64,000 nucleotides of DNA, from assembly GCA_003249255.1 (NCBI GenBank), contig QKJP01000049.1, forward strand, positions 248,001-312,000, written 5' to 3'. The notes under the pieces are model-generated. The model saw nothing but the letters and a program-made list of their open reading frames with translations, made no database searches and was not told where the DNA came from. The translations under genes were made by a program, and so were the position numbers. The number at the start of each line of letters is the position of its first letter. Position 1 is the stretch's first letter. Below, one piece after another: positions 9,715 through 18,122 of this stretch. This stretch comes from Bacteroidales bacterium (lineage in GTDB: Bacteria; Bacteroidota; Bacteroidia; Bacteroidales; Marinilabiliaceae).

Positions 9715-10530
9715 ATGAAAAAAATCTTATTTGGCTTGGCAGCAGTAGTTTTGTTGTTTGCCTGTCAGAGAAAACTGAAAAACAACCAAGTTAAATTTAT
9801 TACAACGGCGGGTAATATTATTGTGGAGTTATCTGATGAAACTCCTCAGCATCGAGATAATTTTTTGAAATTGGCCCGGGAAGGAAAGTATGACTCCTTA
9901 TTATTTCACCGGGTTATTGAAAATTTTATGATTCAAACAGGCGATCCTAATTCAAAAGAAGCTCAGGCCGGCGAAGAGTTAGGTCGTGGAGAGTTGGGCT
10001 ATACAACACCTGAGGAGATACAATACCCTAAATTATATCACAAAAAGGGTGCTTTAGCCGCTGCTCGTAAAGGTGATAATGTAAACGTGAAGAAAGCATC
10101 TTCGGGAACTCAATTTTACATTGTTCAAGGTGAAATATATACCGATAAGGAGTTGGATCAGGTTGAAAAACAGATGAATAAAATGATGGTGGATGGTATC
10201 TTTTATCAGATTAGAGAGGAATATAGTGATTCGGCCACAGCTTTACAGTTAGCAAAAGATGAAACGGGTTTACTGGCTTTGCAAACCACCATAAAAGAGA
10301 AAACATTTGAGGCGTTTCAAAAACAAGGCGCTTTAAAAATTCCTATAGAAATAAGAGAAGTTTATAAAACCATTGGCGGTTCACCTTTTTTGGATAATTC
10401 TTATACCGTTTTTGGAGAGGTGATTGATGGTCTTGATGTTGTTGAGAAAATCTCCCTTGTAAAGGTAGATGATAGAAAACGTCCGTTAGAAGATGTGCGG
10501 ATTTTGAAAGTTGAAGTATTTGAGCAATAG
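9715..10530 (+). CDS. Cyclophilin-type peptidyl-prolyl isomerase, lipoprotein (copy 1 of 4)
   Basis: Predicted periplasmic prolyl isomerase anchored by lipid. The signal peptide ends in a lipobox-like LLFAC (Cys about residue 17). Cyclophilin motifs follow: TPQHRDNFLKLAREGKYD, FHRVIENFMIQTGDP with the catalytic Arg, SSGTQFYIV, and LDNSYTVFGEV near the end. An insert of about 90 charged, helix-forming residues separates QFYIV from the last motif. Typical cyclophilins have about 12 there. The 271-residue protein is the first of a four-gene same-strand run. Confidence 0.9.
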   Translation: MKKILFGLAAVVLLFACQRKLKNNQVKFITTAGNIIVELSDETPQHRDNFLKLAREGKYDSLLFHRVIENFMIQTGDPNSKEAQAGEELGRGELGYTTPEEIQYPKLYHKKGALAAARKGDNVNVKKASSGTQFYIVQGEIYTDKELDQVEKQMNKMMVDGIFYQIREEYSDSATALQLAKDETGLLALQTTIKEKTFEAFQKQGALKIPIEIREVYKTIGGSPFLDNSYTVFGEVIDGLDVVEKISLVKVDDRKRPLEDVRILKVEVFEQ

Positions 10531-10582
10531 TAAAGATGTACTTATTACCTAATTGACTTTGAATTAATTAATTCCTATAATT

Positions 10583-11401
10583 ATGAATAAATATTTTTGC
10601 CTTATTGTTATCAGCTTTTTTTCACTTTCTATTTTTGCTCAAAAAAATGAGCCCGTTCATCAAGTTAATATCATTACTTCTATGGGCACGATGAAAGTGC
10701 AGCTATATAATGAAACTCCACTGCACCGTGATAATTTTTTGAAGTTAGCACGTGAAGGTCGTTATGATTCATTATTGTTTCATCGGGTTATCAATGAATT
10801 TATGATTCAGACCGGAGATCCGGAATCTAAAAATGCAGAACCCAATGCCTCACTAGGAAAAGGTGGGCCGGGATATACCATTCCTGCCGAAATTGTTTAT
10901 CCCAAATGTTATCATAAAAAGGGAGCTTTAGCTGCTGCGCGTAAAGGAGATCAAATGAATCCTAAAAGAGAATCATCTGGTTCTCAGTTCTATATTGTTC
11001 AAGGAAAAACTTTTAGTGATGAAGAATTAGCTGAATTTGAAGGAGGCCTCAATGAAATGAAAAAACAGGCGATCTTTGATAGTATTATTGAAGAGTATAA
11101 AGATTCCATTAATGCATTAAGAGCTGCAAATGATCGGACTGGATTAAGTGCCTTGAAGGAAGTTGTATTTGATCGTGTTGATGCTGAAGCTGCAAAAACT
11201 CCTGATGCAGTTATGGAGCCTGGTATCAAAGCAGATTATAAAACACTTGGGGGTACTCCATTTTTAGATAATGGGTATACTGTATTTGGAGAAGTTATCG
11301 AAGGCTTAGAAGTTATCGACTCTATCGCTACTAAGCCATGTAATGGCCAGGATCGTCCACTTGAAGATATTCTGATTTTAAAAATGGAAGTGTTAGAGTA
11401 A
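10583..11401 (+). CDS. Cyclophilin-type peptidyl-prolyl isomerase, secreted (copy 2 of 4)
   Basis: Predicted periplasmic prolyl isomerase of 272 residues with a cleavable signal peptide ending near LSIFAQK. It is the closest paralogue of copy 1, sharing HRDNFLKLAREGRYDSLLF, FHRVINEFMIQTGDP, KKGALAAARKGD, SSGSQFYIVQG and LDNGYTVFGEV. It has the same long charged insert (about 90 residues) before LDNGYTVFG. The catalytic Arg and the Gln after it are present. The high similarity and adjacency argue for tandem duplication. A strong terminator follows it. Confidence 0.9.
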   Translation: MNKYFCLIVISFFSLSIFAQKNEPVHQVNIITSMGTMKVQLYNETPLHRDNFLKLAREGRYDSLLFHRVINEFMIQTGDPESKNAEPNASLGKGGPGYTIPAEIVYPKCYHKKGALAAARKGDQMNPKRESSGSQFYIVQGKTFSDEELAEFEGGLNEMKKQAIFDSIIEEYKDSINALRAANDRTGLSALKEVVFDRVDAEAAKTPDAVMEPGIKADYKTLGGTPFLDNGYTVFGEVIEGLEVIDSIATKPCNGQDRPLEDILILKMEVLE

Positions 11402-11425
11402 GATTTACTTTATAAAATAATAAAG

Positions 11426-11474
11426 TCCGGTAGTTCTTGTAAATGTTTTTAAAGGAACTATCGGATTTTTTTTT
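11426..11474 (+). terminator. Terminator after cyclophilin copy 2
   Basis: An 11-bp stem with one G-U pair (11426-11436 with 11455-11465) is followed by a run of nine Ts. It splits the cyclophilin run into two transcription units. Confidence 0.85.
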
Positions 11475-11506
11475 ATTATCTTGGTAATACTCAAAAAACG
11501 AATGTT

Positions 11507-12313
11507 ATGATAAGAATATTATCTACCACTTTACTAGTCTTGTTAGCCTTGTCTACTGTTGCTCAGCAAGAGCCGGTTTATCATGTGCTTATTGCTACTA
11601 ACATGGGAAATGTAAAAGTAAAGCTATATAATGAGACGCCGGAGCATCGGGATAATTTCCTAAAACTAATTGGAGAAAAGCATTTTGATGGAACCTTGTT
11701 TTATCGAGTGGTAGAAAATTTTGTAATACAAGGTGGATCCCAAGATTCGAGAGGTGCTGCTCCCGGAAAAGCCATCGGCTATGGAGACGCTTTAAATATC
11801 GATTCAGAGTTTAATGAGGCTTGTTATCATAAAAGAGGAGCATTATGTGCTCCACGTCAACCGCAAGATTTGAATCATTTTAAAATGTCAGATATTTCGC
11901 AGTTTTATATCGTAAAAGGCCGTGTTTATTCAGAAACTGAGTTGGATAATATTGAAAAAGCAACCAATAATCCAATCATGATTGATTTAAAAAAGAAGTT
12001 TTATGTCCCCCGAAAAGCTGAATTGGATAGTTTGAAAGACGTTAATCCAAAGGGATTTAATAATTTATTGAAGGAAATAAAGGATGATATTCAATTTCAT
12101 TATAATCTATCTGATAAGAAAGAATTCACACAAGCACAGCGTAAAACTTATACGACCGTAGGAGGAACACCTGAGTTGGATGGAGAATACACTGTTTTTG
12201 GTGAAGTGGTGGAAGGTTTTGAGGTCGTAAATAAAATTGCAAATCTTGAGACTGATAAAAATCAACGACCTTTAACGGATGTGAAAATGAAATTAATTGT
12301 AGTAAATGAATAG
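11507..12313 (+). CDS. Cyclophilin-type peptidyl-prolyl isomerase, secreted (copy 3 of 4)
   Basis: A 268-residue predicted periplasmic prolyl isomerase with a signal peptide ending near STVAQQE. It is more diverged than copies 1 and 2. FHRVI is FYRVV, QTGDP is QGGSQ, and the segment before QFYIV reads SDISQFYIV. The catalytic Arg is kept (FYRVVENFVIQ). A charged insert of about 70 residues precedes LDGEYTVFGEV. Altered residues around the substrate pocket suggest different specificity. Its stop codon is 3 bases before the start of copy 4, so the two are co-transcribed. Confidence 0.87.
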   Translation: MIRILSTTLLVLLALSTVAQQEPVYHVLIATNMGNVKVKLYNETPEHRDNFLKLIGEKHFDGTLFYRVVENFVIQGGSQDSRGAAPGKAIGYGDALNIDSEFNEACYHKRGALCAPRQPQDLNHFKMSDISQFYIVKGRVYSETELDNIEKATNNPIMIDLKKKFYVPRKAELDSLKDVNPKGFNNLLKEIKDDIQFHYNLSDKKEFTQAQRKTYTTVGGTPELDGEYTVFGEVVEGFEVVNKIANLETDKNQRPLTDVKMKLIVVNE

Positions 12314-12316
12314 ATT

Positions 12317-13600
12317 ATGTGGCGGGTATTTATATTTTCAATATGTCTAATAATTACTTCTTCAGCCTGTACACCTTCCTCGCATCAAAGTAAAAAAACA
12401 TCCCCAAAGAAAACCAAATCAGGATACCTTACGAATGAGAAAAGTATGGTGACCATTGAAGCTTATGACCATTATAACCGTTTACTCCGAAAAGGTTTTG
12501 GCTTTTATATTTCTAAAGATCTCATAGTATCTGATTTTTCGTTTGTTAAAGGAGCCTATAAATTAAAGGTTTGCGCATTGGGTTCGAGTGATGGAAAAAC
12601 CGTAAATCGATATGTCGCTTATGATGTAAATAAAAATCTGGTTGTATTGAAAGCGTCTGTAAATGTATCACATTATCTAAACGCAAAACATGAGCCGATG
12701 GTGACAGACTCTGTCTATCAATTGTATCGAAAGCAACTTAAATTGTTTGTGAATCACGGATTGCTTGAAAACTATCAGGTTAAAGACAGTTTAAGTTATT
12801 GGAGCGTAAGTAATGAGTTTAAAGCAGGTAAACCTGTTTTTTCAAAGAAGCATGAGTTTATTGGAGTGGCAACATCTATTCACGATTCGATGGTTGTATT
12901 GCCTAATAAATGGATAAGGGATTTATTTGAATCCCGTTTAGAACAACCAAAATCCATCTATGAGTTAAGAATCAAAAGCAATAAAGTTTATCCATCCTAT
13001 AAAGGCATTAAAGGTTTTAGAATTTTAACCAATTATGGCAATATCGAAATCAAATTGTTTAATGAAACACCTGATTATCGTGATAATTTCATCAAGTTGG
13101 TTTGTGATGAGGTGTATGATAGTCTTTTGTTTCATCGTGTAATCAATAACTTTTTGATTCAAACCGGAGCACTGGATTCTAAACTTGCTAAGAAAGACGA
13201 TGTTGTGGGATGGCAAGGTCCCGGTTATACTTTGCCAACCAAGATTGTTCCCGGCTTATTTCATCAACGTGGGATGATTGCAGCCTCTAAATTGCCGAGT
13301 GATCACAATAAACGAAACAGGAGTGATGGTTCTCAGTTTTATATAGTATCCGGTAGAAAATATTCTTCCGAAGAGTTGGACGACATGGAGGAAAAGAGTG
13401 GTAAGAAATTTTCTGAATTGCAGCGCCAGGTTTATTCTACCATCGGGGGTGCACCTCATTTGGATGGCGATTATACAGTTTTTGGCCAAGTCACCAAAGG
13501 AATGGATGTAGTTGATAAAGTTGCTGCACTTGAAACTTATGCTGTTGACAGGCCTGTACAGGAAGTTAGAATTAAAACCATTGAAATAATCAAACAATAA
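12317..13600 (+). CDS. Lipoprotein fusion of a catalytically dead trypsin-like (S1C) domain and a cyclophilin domain (copy 4 of 4)
   Basis: A 427-residue predicted lipoprotein (lipobox ITSSAC, Cys 18). Residues about 44-205 align by eye with DegP/HtrA-like trypsin domains: GFGFYISKDLIVSDFSFVKGA (60-80) for the GSGFxI...NHVV block, KNLVVLKA (106-113) for SDIAL, and KAGKPVF (169-175) for NSGGPV. In that alignment His becomes Ser75, Asp becomes Asn107 and Ser becomes Ala170, so no protease triad remains. Residues about 235-427 are a cyclophilin with FHRVINNFLIQTGA, DGSQFYIV and LDGDYTVFGQV, with a shorter insert (about 35). The trypsin assignment is inference from motif spacing. Confidence 0.75.
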   Translation: MWRVFIFSICLIITSSACTPSSHQSKKTSPKKTKSGYLTNEKSMVTIEAYDHYNRLLRKGFGFYISKDLIVSDFSFVKGAYKLKVCALGSSDGKTVNRYVAYDVNKNLVVLKASVNVSHYLNAKHEPMVTDSVYQLYRKQLKLFVNHGLLENYQVKDSLSYWSVSNEFKAGKPVFSKKHEFIGVATSIHDSMVVLPNKWIRDLFESRLEQPKSIYELRIKSNKVYPSYKGIKGFRILTNYGNIEIKLFNETPDYRDNFIKLVCDEVYDSLLFHRVINNFLIQTGALDSKLAKKDDVVGWQGPGYTLPTKIVPGLFHQRGMIAASKLPSDHNKRNRSDGSQFYIVSGRKYSSEELDDMEEKSGKKFSELQRQVYSTIGGAPHLDGDYTVFGQVTKGMDVVDKVAALETYAVDRPVQEVRIKTIEIIKQ

Positions 13601-13625
13601 GCCTCTGTCAATTAAATGGTTTTTT

Positions 13626-13633
13626 TAACTTTG
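13626..13633 (+). promoter_or_regulatory. Putative -7 box (TAACTTTG) for pheS
   Basis: This exact TAnnTTTG match lies 23 bases before the pheS ATG. A clear -33 element was not found. Confidence 0.4.
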
Positions 13634-13655
13634 CGGCAGAGAAAAAGCAAGAAAC

Positions 13656-14675
13656 ATGTTAGATAAAATCAACAAGCTAGTTGAGGAAGTAAAAGAATTA
13701 AGCGCAGCATCTGCTGAAGAGGTGGAACAGTTGCGGATTAAATATTTAAGTAAAAAAGGGTCTGTATCTCAGCTTTTTGAGGAGTTTAAAACCATTGCTA
13801 ACGAACAGAAACGGGAAGTTGGTAAGGTGTTGAATGTACTAAAAACTCAGGCGCAAGAAAAAATTAATGAACTCCGTGAGGCTCAGTCATCTACTGATCA
13901 AAGTGCAAGTGGAATGGATTTATCCGCACCGGGAACCGTTCTTCCGATGGGTAGTCGTCATCCCTTATCAATCGTTAAAAACGAGATTGTAGATATTTTT
14001 GCGCGTTTAGGTTTTAATGTTGCTGTAGGTCCTGAGATTGAAGATGATCATCACGTATTTACCGCTTTGAATTTTCCGCCTGAACACCCTGCACGTGATA
14101 TGCAAGATACCTTCTTTATTGCGACCAATCCGGATGTAATCTTACGTACGCATACTTCTTCGGTGCAAGTTCGTTTTATGGAAAAACAACAACCACCGTT
14201 AAGAGCAATCTTTCCGGGGCGTGTATTTCGTAATGAGGCAATTTCTGCTCGTGCTCATTGTATTTTCCATCAGGTAGAAGGGTTATACATTGATAAGAAC
14301 GTGTCGTTTGCTGATTTAAAGCAAACTTTATTATACTTTGCTAAAGAGATGTTTGGTGAAGAAACAAAGATCCGATTACGTCCATCATACTTCCCATTTA
14401 CAGAGCCATCTGCCGAAATGGATATTTCTTGTACTCTTTGTGGAGGCAAAGGTTGTAATGTTTGTAAGCATACAGGTTGGGTAGAGATTCTTGGTTGTGG
14501 AATGGTCGATCCAAACGTATTGGAAAGTAACAACATTAACAGTGAGGAATATACCGGTTTTGCTTTTGGAATGGGTATTGAACGAATTACCATGTTGAAA
14601 TACCAAATAAAAGATATCCGTCTCTTCTTCGAAAATGATGTTCGCTTCTTAAAGCAGTTTGAATCTGCTTATTAA
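13656..14675 (+). CDS. pheS: Phenylalanine--tRNA ligase alpha subunit
   Basis: Catalytic subunit of the heterotetrameric phenylalanyl-tRNA synthetase. The 339-residue protein has an N-terminal coiled coil (1-90) that contacts tRNA, then class II motif 1 (HPLSIVKNEI), motif 2 (FPGRVFRNEAISARAHCIFHQ) and motif 3 (FAFGMGIERITML). It includes the cysteine-bearing CTLCGGKGCNVCKHTGW segment typical of bacterial PheS. Length matches the family (about 340). pheT is not next to it, so the subunits are encoded apart. Confidence 0.96.
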   Translation: MLDKINKLVEEVKELSAASAEEVEQLRIKYLSKKGSVSQLFEEFKTIANEQKREVGKVLNVLKTQAQEKINELREAQSSTDQSASGMDLSAPGTVLPMGSRHPLSIVKNEIVDIFARLGFNVAVGPEIEDDHHVFTALNFPPEHPARDMQDTFFIATNPDVILRTHTSSVQVRFMEKQQPPLRAIFPGRVFRNEAISARAHCIFHQVEGLYIDKNVSFADLKQTLLYFAKEMFGEETKIRLRPSYFPFTEPSAEMDISCTLCGGKGCNVCKHTGWVEILGCGMVDPNVLESNNINSEEYTGFAFGMGIERITMLKYQIKDIRLFFENDVRFLKQFESAY

Positions 14676-14694
14676 GGGTATAGATATGATTAAT

Positions 14695-14731
14695 AAAGCT
14701 CTTTCTTGTTATATGAGAAAGAGCTTTTTTT
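14695..14731 (+). terminator. Terminator after pheS
   Basis: A perfect 11-bp stem (14696-14706 with 14716-14726) is followed by seven consecutive Ts counting the stem end. Confidence 0.85.
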
Positions 14732-15162
14732 ATAACGTATTAAGCCATTTTTCTGGGGAGGAGTAAGATTTATCCAATATTCATCAGGTAATTAAGGTAT
14801 GTTTTGCTGTTAATCAAAATTCTACTAAGGCACCTTCGACAAAAAAAATGTATATCCGTTAATACTCATAAAAATTTCAACACAGAGGCAGGGAGATACA
14901 AAGCTTTTTTTCATAAACCTCTGTGCCCCTGTGTCTCAGTGTTGAGTTTTTTGTTGCAATATTTATATTTTTTTGAATTATATGTAATTGTGGACATTCA
15001 GAATATAAGTAAGGTTATTATAACCTTATAGCTTTTTAAACCTTAGTGGTTAATAATTGAAAAACTATCAACCTTATTTAATACTCCTCAAGTTCTCGAC
15101 TTGATCCGATGTTAGATGTGAGTAGCGAGTGTTGTCTCTATAATTTTTACTCAGATCTTATA
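14732..15162. other. Gap between pheS and the OsmC gene
   Basis: The gap lies between the pheS terminator and the end of the convergent OsmC gene. It holds the ACACAGAG-type hairpin repeat (annotated separately) and otherwise AT-rich sequence. A 75-codon plus-strand reading frame crosses the repeat but has no protein-like character, so no gene is called. Confidence 0.5.
14878..14945. repeat. ACACAGAG hairpin repeat, copy 1
   Basis: The left arm begins CAACACAGAGG and the right arm reads CCTCTGTGCC...GTGTCTCAGTGTTG, giving an imperfect hairpin with an AT-rich loop. A second full copy is at 38321-38388 and a single arm at 22957-22990. Confidence 0.7.
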
Positions 15163-15579
15163 CTATTCAATAATTTCAACCGCTGTAGTAACCGGAATAG
15201 CTTTTTTATATAATGCGGCTACTCCGCAGTAGGTCTCATACGACATTTCAACGGCCTTTTTAAGCTTATCCATTGGAAGATCATTTCCTTTAAACTGATA
15301 AGTTATGTGCATTTTCTTATAATGCTTAGGATGTTCTTCGGTCATTAGCCCTTCAACTTTAATGTTGAGATCTTCAATTTCTACTCGCATCTTTTTTAGG
15401 ATAGAAACTACATCCATTCCCGAGCAACCAGCTAAAGCAGCTAACATTAATGGTTTCGGTCGTGTGCCTTTGTCATCTCCACCATGCGATTCATCAGCAT
15501 CCATAATCAACTTGTGACCAAATAATTCTGTTTCGAAAGACATGTTACCAGTCCAATTTACATTTATGCTAGTTTTCAT
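15163..15579 (-). CDS. OsmC/Ohr family protein
   Basis: A 138-residue cytosolic protein of the OsmC family, thiol peroxidases that reduce organic hydroperoxides. The two conserved cysteines are in LAGCSGMDVVSIL (about residue 52) and SYETYCGVAALY (about 118). The surrounding layout (PKPLMLAALAGCSG; EEHPKHYKKMHITYQFKG) is typical of the YhfA-like OsmC branch, whose natural substrate is not firmly known. The ATG at 15579 gives the expected short N-terminus. It stands alone on the minus strand, 64 bases downstream of a DUF2461 gene. Confidence 0.87.
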   Translation of the reverse strand: MKTSINVNWTGNMSFETELFGHKLIMDADESHGGDDKGTRPKPLMLAALAGCSGMDVVSILKKMRVEIEDLNIKVEGLMTEEHPKHYKKMHITYQFKGNDLPMDKLKKAVEMSYETYCGVAALYKKAIPVTTAVEIIE

Positions 15580-15643
15580 ATTATAGAGTTTTTATGTTTG
15601 AGCTTCTTTAATTTACATTCTTTATTTTTGATAATCAATAGTT

Positions 15644-16327
15644 TTAGTCTAGGATGATTTCTTCCTCTTCGGATAAAATTCCTTCATTTAAAAAGCGGTT
15701 AAACGGCCAAGCTGTTTGAGTAAGTTTAATTAGTTTATGGCTGAAGTTGTGATCTAATACTTCATCATCACTAAAATTATGGGAGACGATGTAAGATTTG
15801 TATTTTAATAAATCCATATCTTTAAAATCTTTCGGAAAATCTTTCGGCCCAATTTTTAGTTTATCATTATATAGTTCTGGGAACTCTGTCTTAAAGCTTT
15901 TTTCGTTGAGTATTTCTTTTAATTCGTCGCTAAAATTATAAACCTCTTTACGAATGGCTTTTAGTTCATCTTTGGCCGGTGCATAAACTCCACTGGCAAA
16001 CATCGATTGGCCGGGTTCGATATGAATGTAATAGCCTGCCATTGTGCTTTTTCGACCTCCTTTTGCAAGGTAGGCTCCAAAATGATTTTTATAAGGTTCT
16101 TTATTTTTCGAAAAGCGTACATCTCTAAAAATGCGAAAGATGCATTCCTTTGCTTCTACTCCGGCAATTGTGGAGTCAATCACTTTTAGGTTATCAATGG
16201 TTTTAGTGACGAAAACTTCAAAAAGCTCTTTTGCTTTCTGATAGTCTTTTTTATTATCGTTAAACCATTCCCGATTATTGTGGCCTTTTAGCTGTGTGAG
16301 GTAGTTTATTATGAAAGGATCAATCAT
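15644..16327 (-). CDS. DUF2461 family protein
   Basis: A 227-residue soluble protein matching the DUF2461 family by its N-terminal NNREWFNDNKKDYQKAK, the FRIFRDVRFSKNKEPYKNHFGA block (about 64-85) and GYYIHIEPGQSMFASGVY (about 98-115). The family is widespread in Bacteroidota and fungi. Its biochemical function is unknown to me. Length is normal. It is followed on the same strand by the OsmC gene and is divergent from ispD. Confidence 0.88.
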   Translation of the reverse strand: MIDPFIINYLTQLKGHNNREWFNDNKKDYQKAKELFEVFVTKTIDNLKVIDSTIAGVEAKECIFRIFRDVRFSKNKEPYKNHFGAYLAKGGRKSTMAGYYIHIEPGQSMFASGVYAPAKDELKAIRKEVYNFSDELKEILNEKSFKTEFPELYNDKLKIGPKDFPKDFKDMDLLKYKSYIVSHNFSDDEVLDHNFSHKLIKLTQTAWPFNRFLNEGILSEEEEIILD

Positions 16328-16409
16328 GATGGTATTTTTATGATTATTCGTTAAGAAATCTCTGAAGCTTATTATTTTTGAACGCTTGAGAATATTAAAT
16401 GTTTAAGAT

Positions 16410-17090
16410 ATGAAAAAGTATGCAGTTATTGTTGCCGGAGGAAGTGGAACAAGAATGGGAGCAGACATTCCCAAACAGTTTATAGAAGTTGGAGGGAAAC
16501 CTGTGTTGATGCATACTATAGAAGCATTTAAAAGGTATGATTCTTCGCTTCAGATTGTGCTTGTTTTACCGGAATCTCAATTCGAATATTGGCAAGAATT
16601 GTGTACGAAGTTTGAGTTTAAGATTTCTCACGAAATAGCAAAGGGAGGAGTATCTAGATTTCATAGTGTACAAAATGGATTGTCTTGTATTAAAGAAGAA
16701 GCTTTAATTGCGATTCATGATGGCGTTCGGCCTTTTGTGTCGAAGCAAACCCTTGATAATTGTTTTCTGATGGCCATCGAGAAGGGAAATGCTATTCCTG
16801 TTTTGGATGCGTATGAAAGTGTGCGTTTAGTGGATGGAGTCGGGAGTATAGCTTATGATAGAGATAGGGTGAAGTTGGTGCAAACGCCTCAGGTCTTTGA
16901 TTCTAAAGTTTTGATGATAGCTTACAATCAAAAGTTTTCTCCTTTATTTACCGATGACGCCTCTGTAGTTGAAGCGAATGGTGGAATAATTAATCTTGTA
17001 GAAGGGAATCGTGAAAATATTAAATTGACTACGCCCATGGATTTGATTCTTGCAGAAGCTTTTCTTAGCAAAGGTATTTTAAAGGAATAG
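16410..17090 (+). CDS. ispD: 2-C-methyl-D-erythritol 4-phosphate cytidylyltransferase
   Basis: Third step of the non-mevalonate isoprenoid pathway: CTP + MEP to CDP-ME. The 226-residue protein begins with the nucleotide-binding VIVAGGSGTRMGADIPKQF (residues 7-25), followed by GGVSRFHSVQNGL, HDGVRPFVS and DRDRVKLVQTPQVF near 150-165, and TDDASVVE. All are conserved in IspD. Length fits (about 225-235). It is a single gene with no ispF partner next to it. It runs divergently from the DUF2461 gene. Confidence 0.94.
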   Translation: MKKYAVIVAGGSGTRMGADIPKQFIEVGGKPVLMHTIEAFKRYDSSLQIVLVLPESQFEYWQELCTKFEFKISHEIAKGGVSRFHSVQNGLSCIKEEALIAIHDGVRPFVSKQTLDNCFLMAIEKGNAIPVLDAYESVRLVDGVGSIAYDRDRVKLVQTPQVFDSKVLMIAYNQKFSPLFTDDASVVEANGGIINLVEGNRENIKLTTPMDLILAEAFLSKGILKE

Positions 17091-17232
17091 TTGATTGGAA
17101 ATTCCTTCCCTACTAAAAGTCTATTTATATTGTAGAAAAATAAAATATCATATTGTTTTTCACTGCCTTATTTCTGATAGTTCAGTTGTGAGGCTTCGCT
17201 TTTAACCTCTATTTAACGTTTGTTAGTTACTT

Positions 17233-17271
17233 AGTTAATGTTGGGTTAAAGTCCTTAAAATCAGTTAATGT
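17233..17271. repeat. Direct repeat AGTTAATGT, 30 bp apart
   Basis: Identical 9-mers at 17233-17241 and 17263-17271 sit on the same face of the helix upstream of the secreted-protein gene at 17325. They could be a regulator site, but this is weak because the region is AT-rich. Confidence 0.3.
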
Positions 17272-17297
17272 AGTTATTTAAAGATGGAACGTTAAGA

Positions 17298-17305
17298 TAT
17301 CTTTG
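17298..17305 (+). promoter_or_regulatory. Putative -7 box (TATCTTTG) for the gene at 17325
   Basis: This exact TAnnTTTG match lies 19 bases before the GTG start, implying a very short 5' leader. Confidence 0.35.
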
Positions 17306-17324
17306 GCTGCATAAAACTGTTATT

Positions 17325-18116
17325 GTGAAAAATCTTAAACAAGGTACGATCCTTTTCTTTTTTTTCCTTTATGTTATTAGTGTGCATGGTCAAACTGATG
17401 GTTATATGACTTTCTCCGGTAAGATTATTAATGCTAAAGATTCATCTGCGGTAGCTTTGGCTCATTTAGCCAGTTACACACAAGTAAATATGTATGCTGC
17501 AGATTCTGTTGGCCATTTTCGTATTGTTGCGCCTGTGGGGGATAGCTTAAAAATATTCGCAATAGGTTATGAATCAGAAGTACATATTCTACCTAAACAT
17601 CTTGATGGCTGTGAATATGAAGTCCTGATTGCATTAAATCCCATTTCCTATTTTATCGAAGAAGTGAAAGTTAGTCGTTATAAAGTGTATGATAAATACA
17701 TGGATAAACTTAAAGCTGAATATGGGAAAGCTAAAGAGTTGAACCTGAATCTTCCACCTGATATAAAGTTGGGACAAAAAAGTAAGTATCGTCCATCTGT
17801 TCGACCTGATTTCGAAAATGCTCCATTGGCCTTGAGTGCAGCTATTAAACCGGGCAGATATATTTATTATCATTTCTCTAAACAAGAAAAGGAACGTAGA
17901 AAGATGATGGAAATTTATGATGAAGAAGATTTGCGCAGGCATCTGACCAAAGAATTGATAGCTGAAATTTCGGCATTAGAAGGGGAGAAACTGGAGCAGT
18001 TTATAATTTACTGTAATATAAATGTGAAATTAACACATCAAGATACTGAAATGAGCGTACGGCAAAAAGTAGCAGATGCTTTTGACGAATTTTCGAAAAC
18101 AGAAACAACCAACTAA
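17325..18116 (+). CDS. Secreted protein with carboxypeptidase-regulatory-like domain
   Basis: A 263-residue exported protein. The GTG at 17325 is preferred because the next residues form a full signal peptide (KNLKQGTILFFFFLYVISVHGQ); no later start keeps it. Residues about 27-110 look like the CarboxypepD_reg-like beta-sandwich found at the N-terminus of Bacteroidota outer-membrane proteins (GKIINAKDSSAVALAHLAS; DSLKIFAIGYES). The rest is charged and helical, with no TonB plug or barrel. Function unknown. The gene ends 6 bases before the convergent efflux operon with no visible terminator. Confidence 0.75.
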   Translation: MKNLKQGTILFFFFLYVISVHGQTDGYMTFSGKIINAKDSSAVALAHLASYTQVNMYAADSVGHFRIVAPVGDSLKIFAIGYESEVHILPKHLDGCEYEVLIALNPISYFIEEVKVSRYKVYDKYMDKLKAEYGKAKELNLNLPPDIKLGQKSKYRPSVRPDFENAPLALSAAIKPGRYIYYHFSKQEKERRKMMEIYDEEDLRRHLTKELIAEISALEGEKLEQFIIYCNINVKLTHQDTEMSVRQKVADAFDEFSKTETTN

Positions 18117-18122
18117 ACTCTA

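Noticed and set aside
14804-15031. A 75-codon plus-strand reading frame
   Set aside because: It runs through the ACACAGAG hairpin repeat and its translation has no protein-like pattern.
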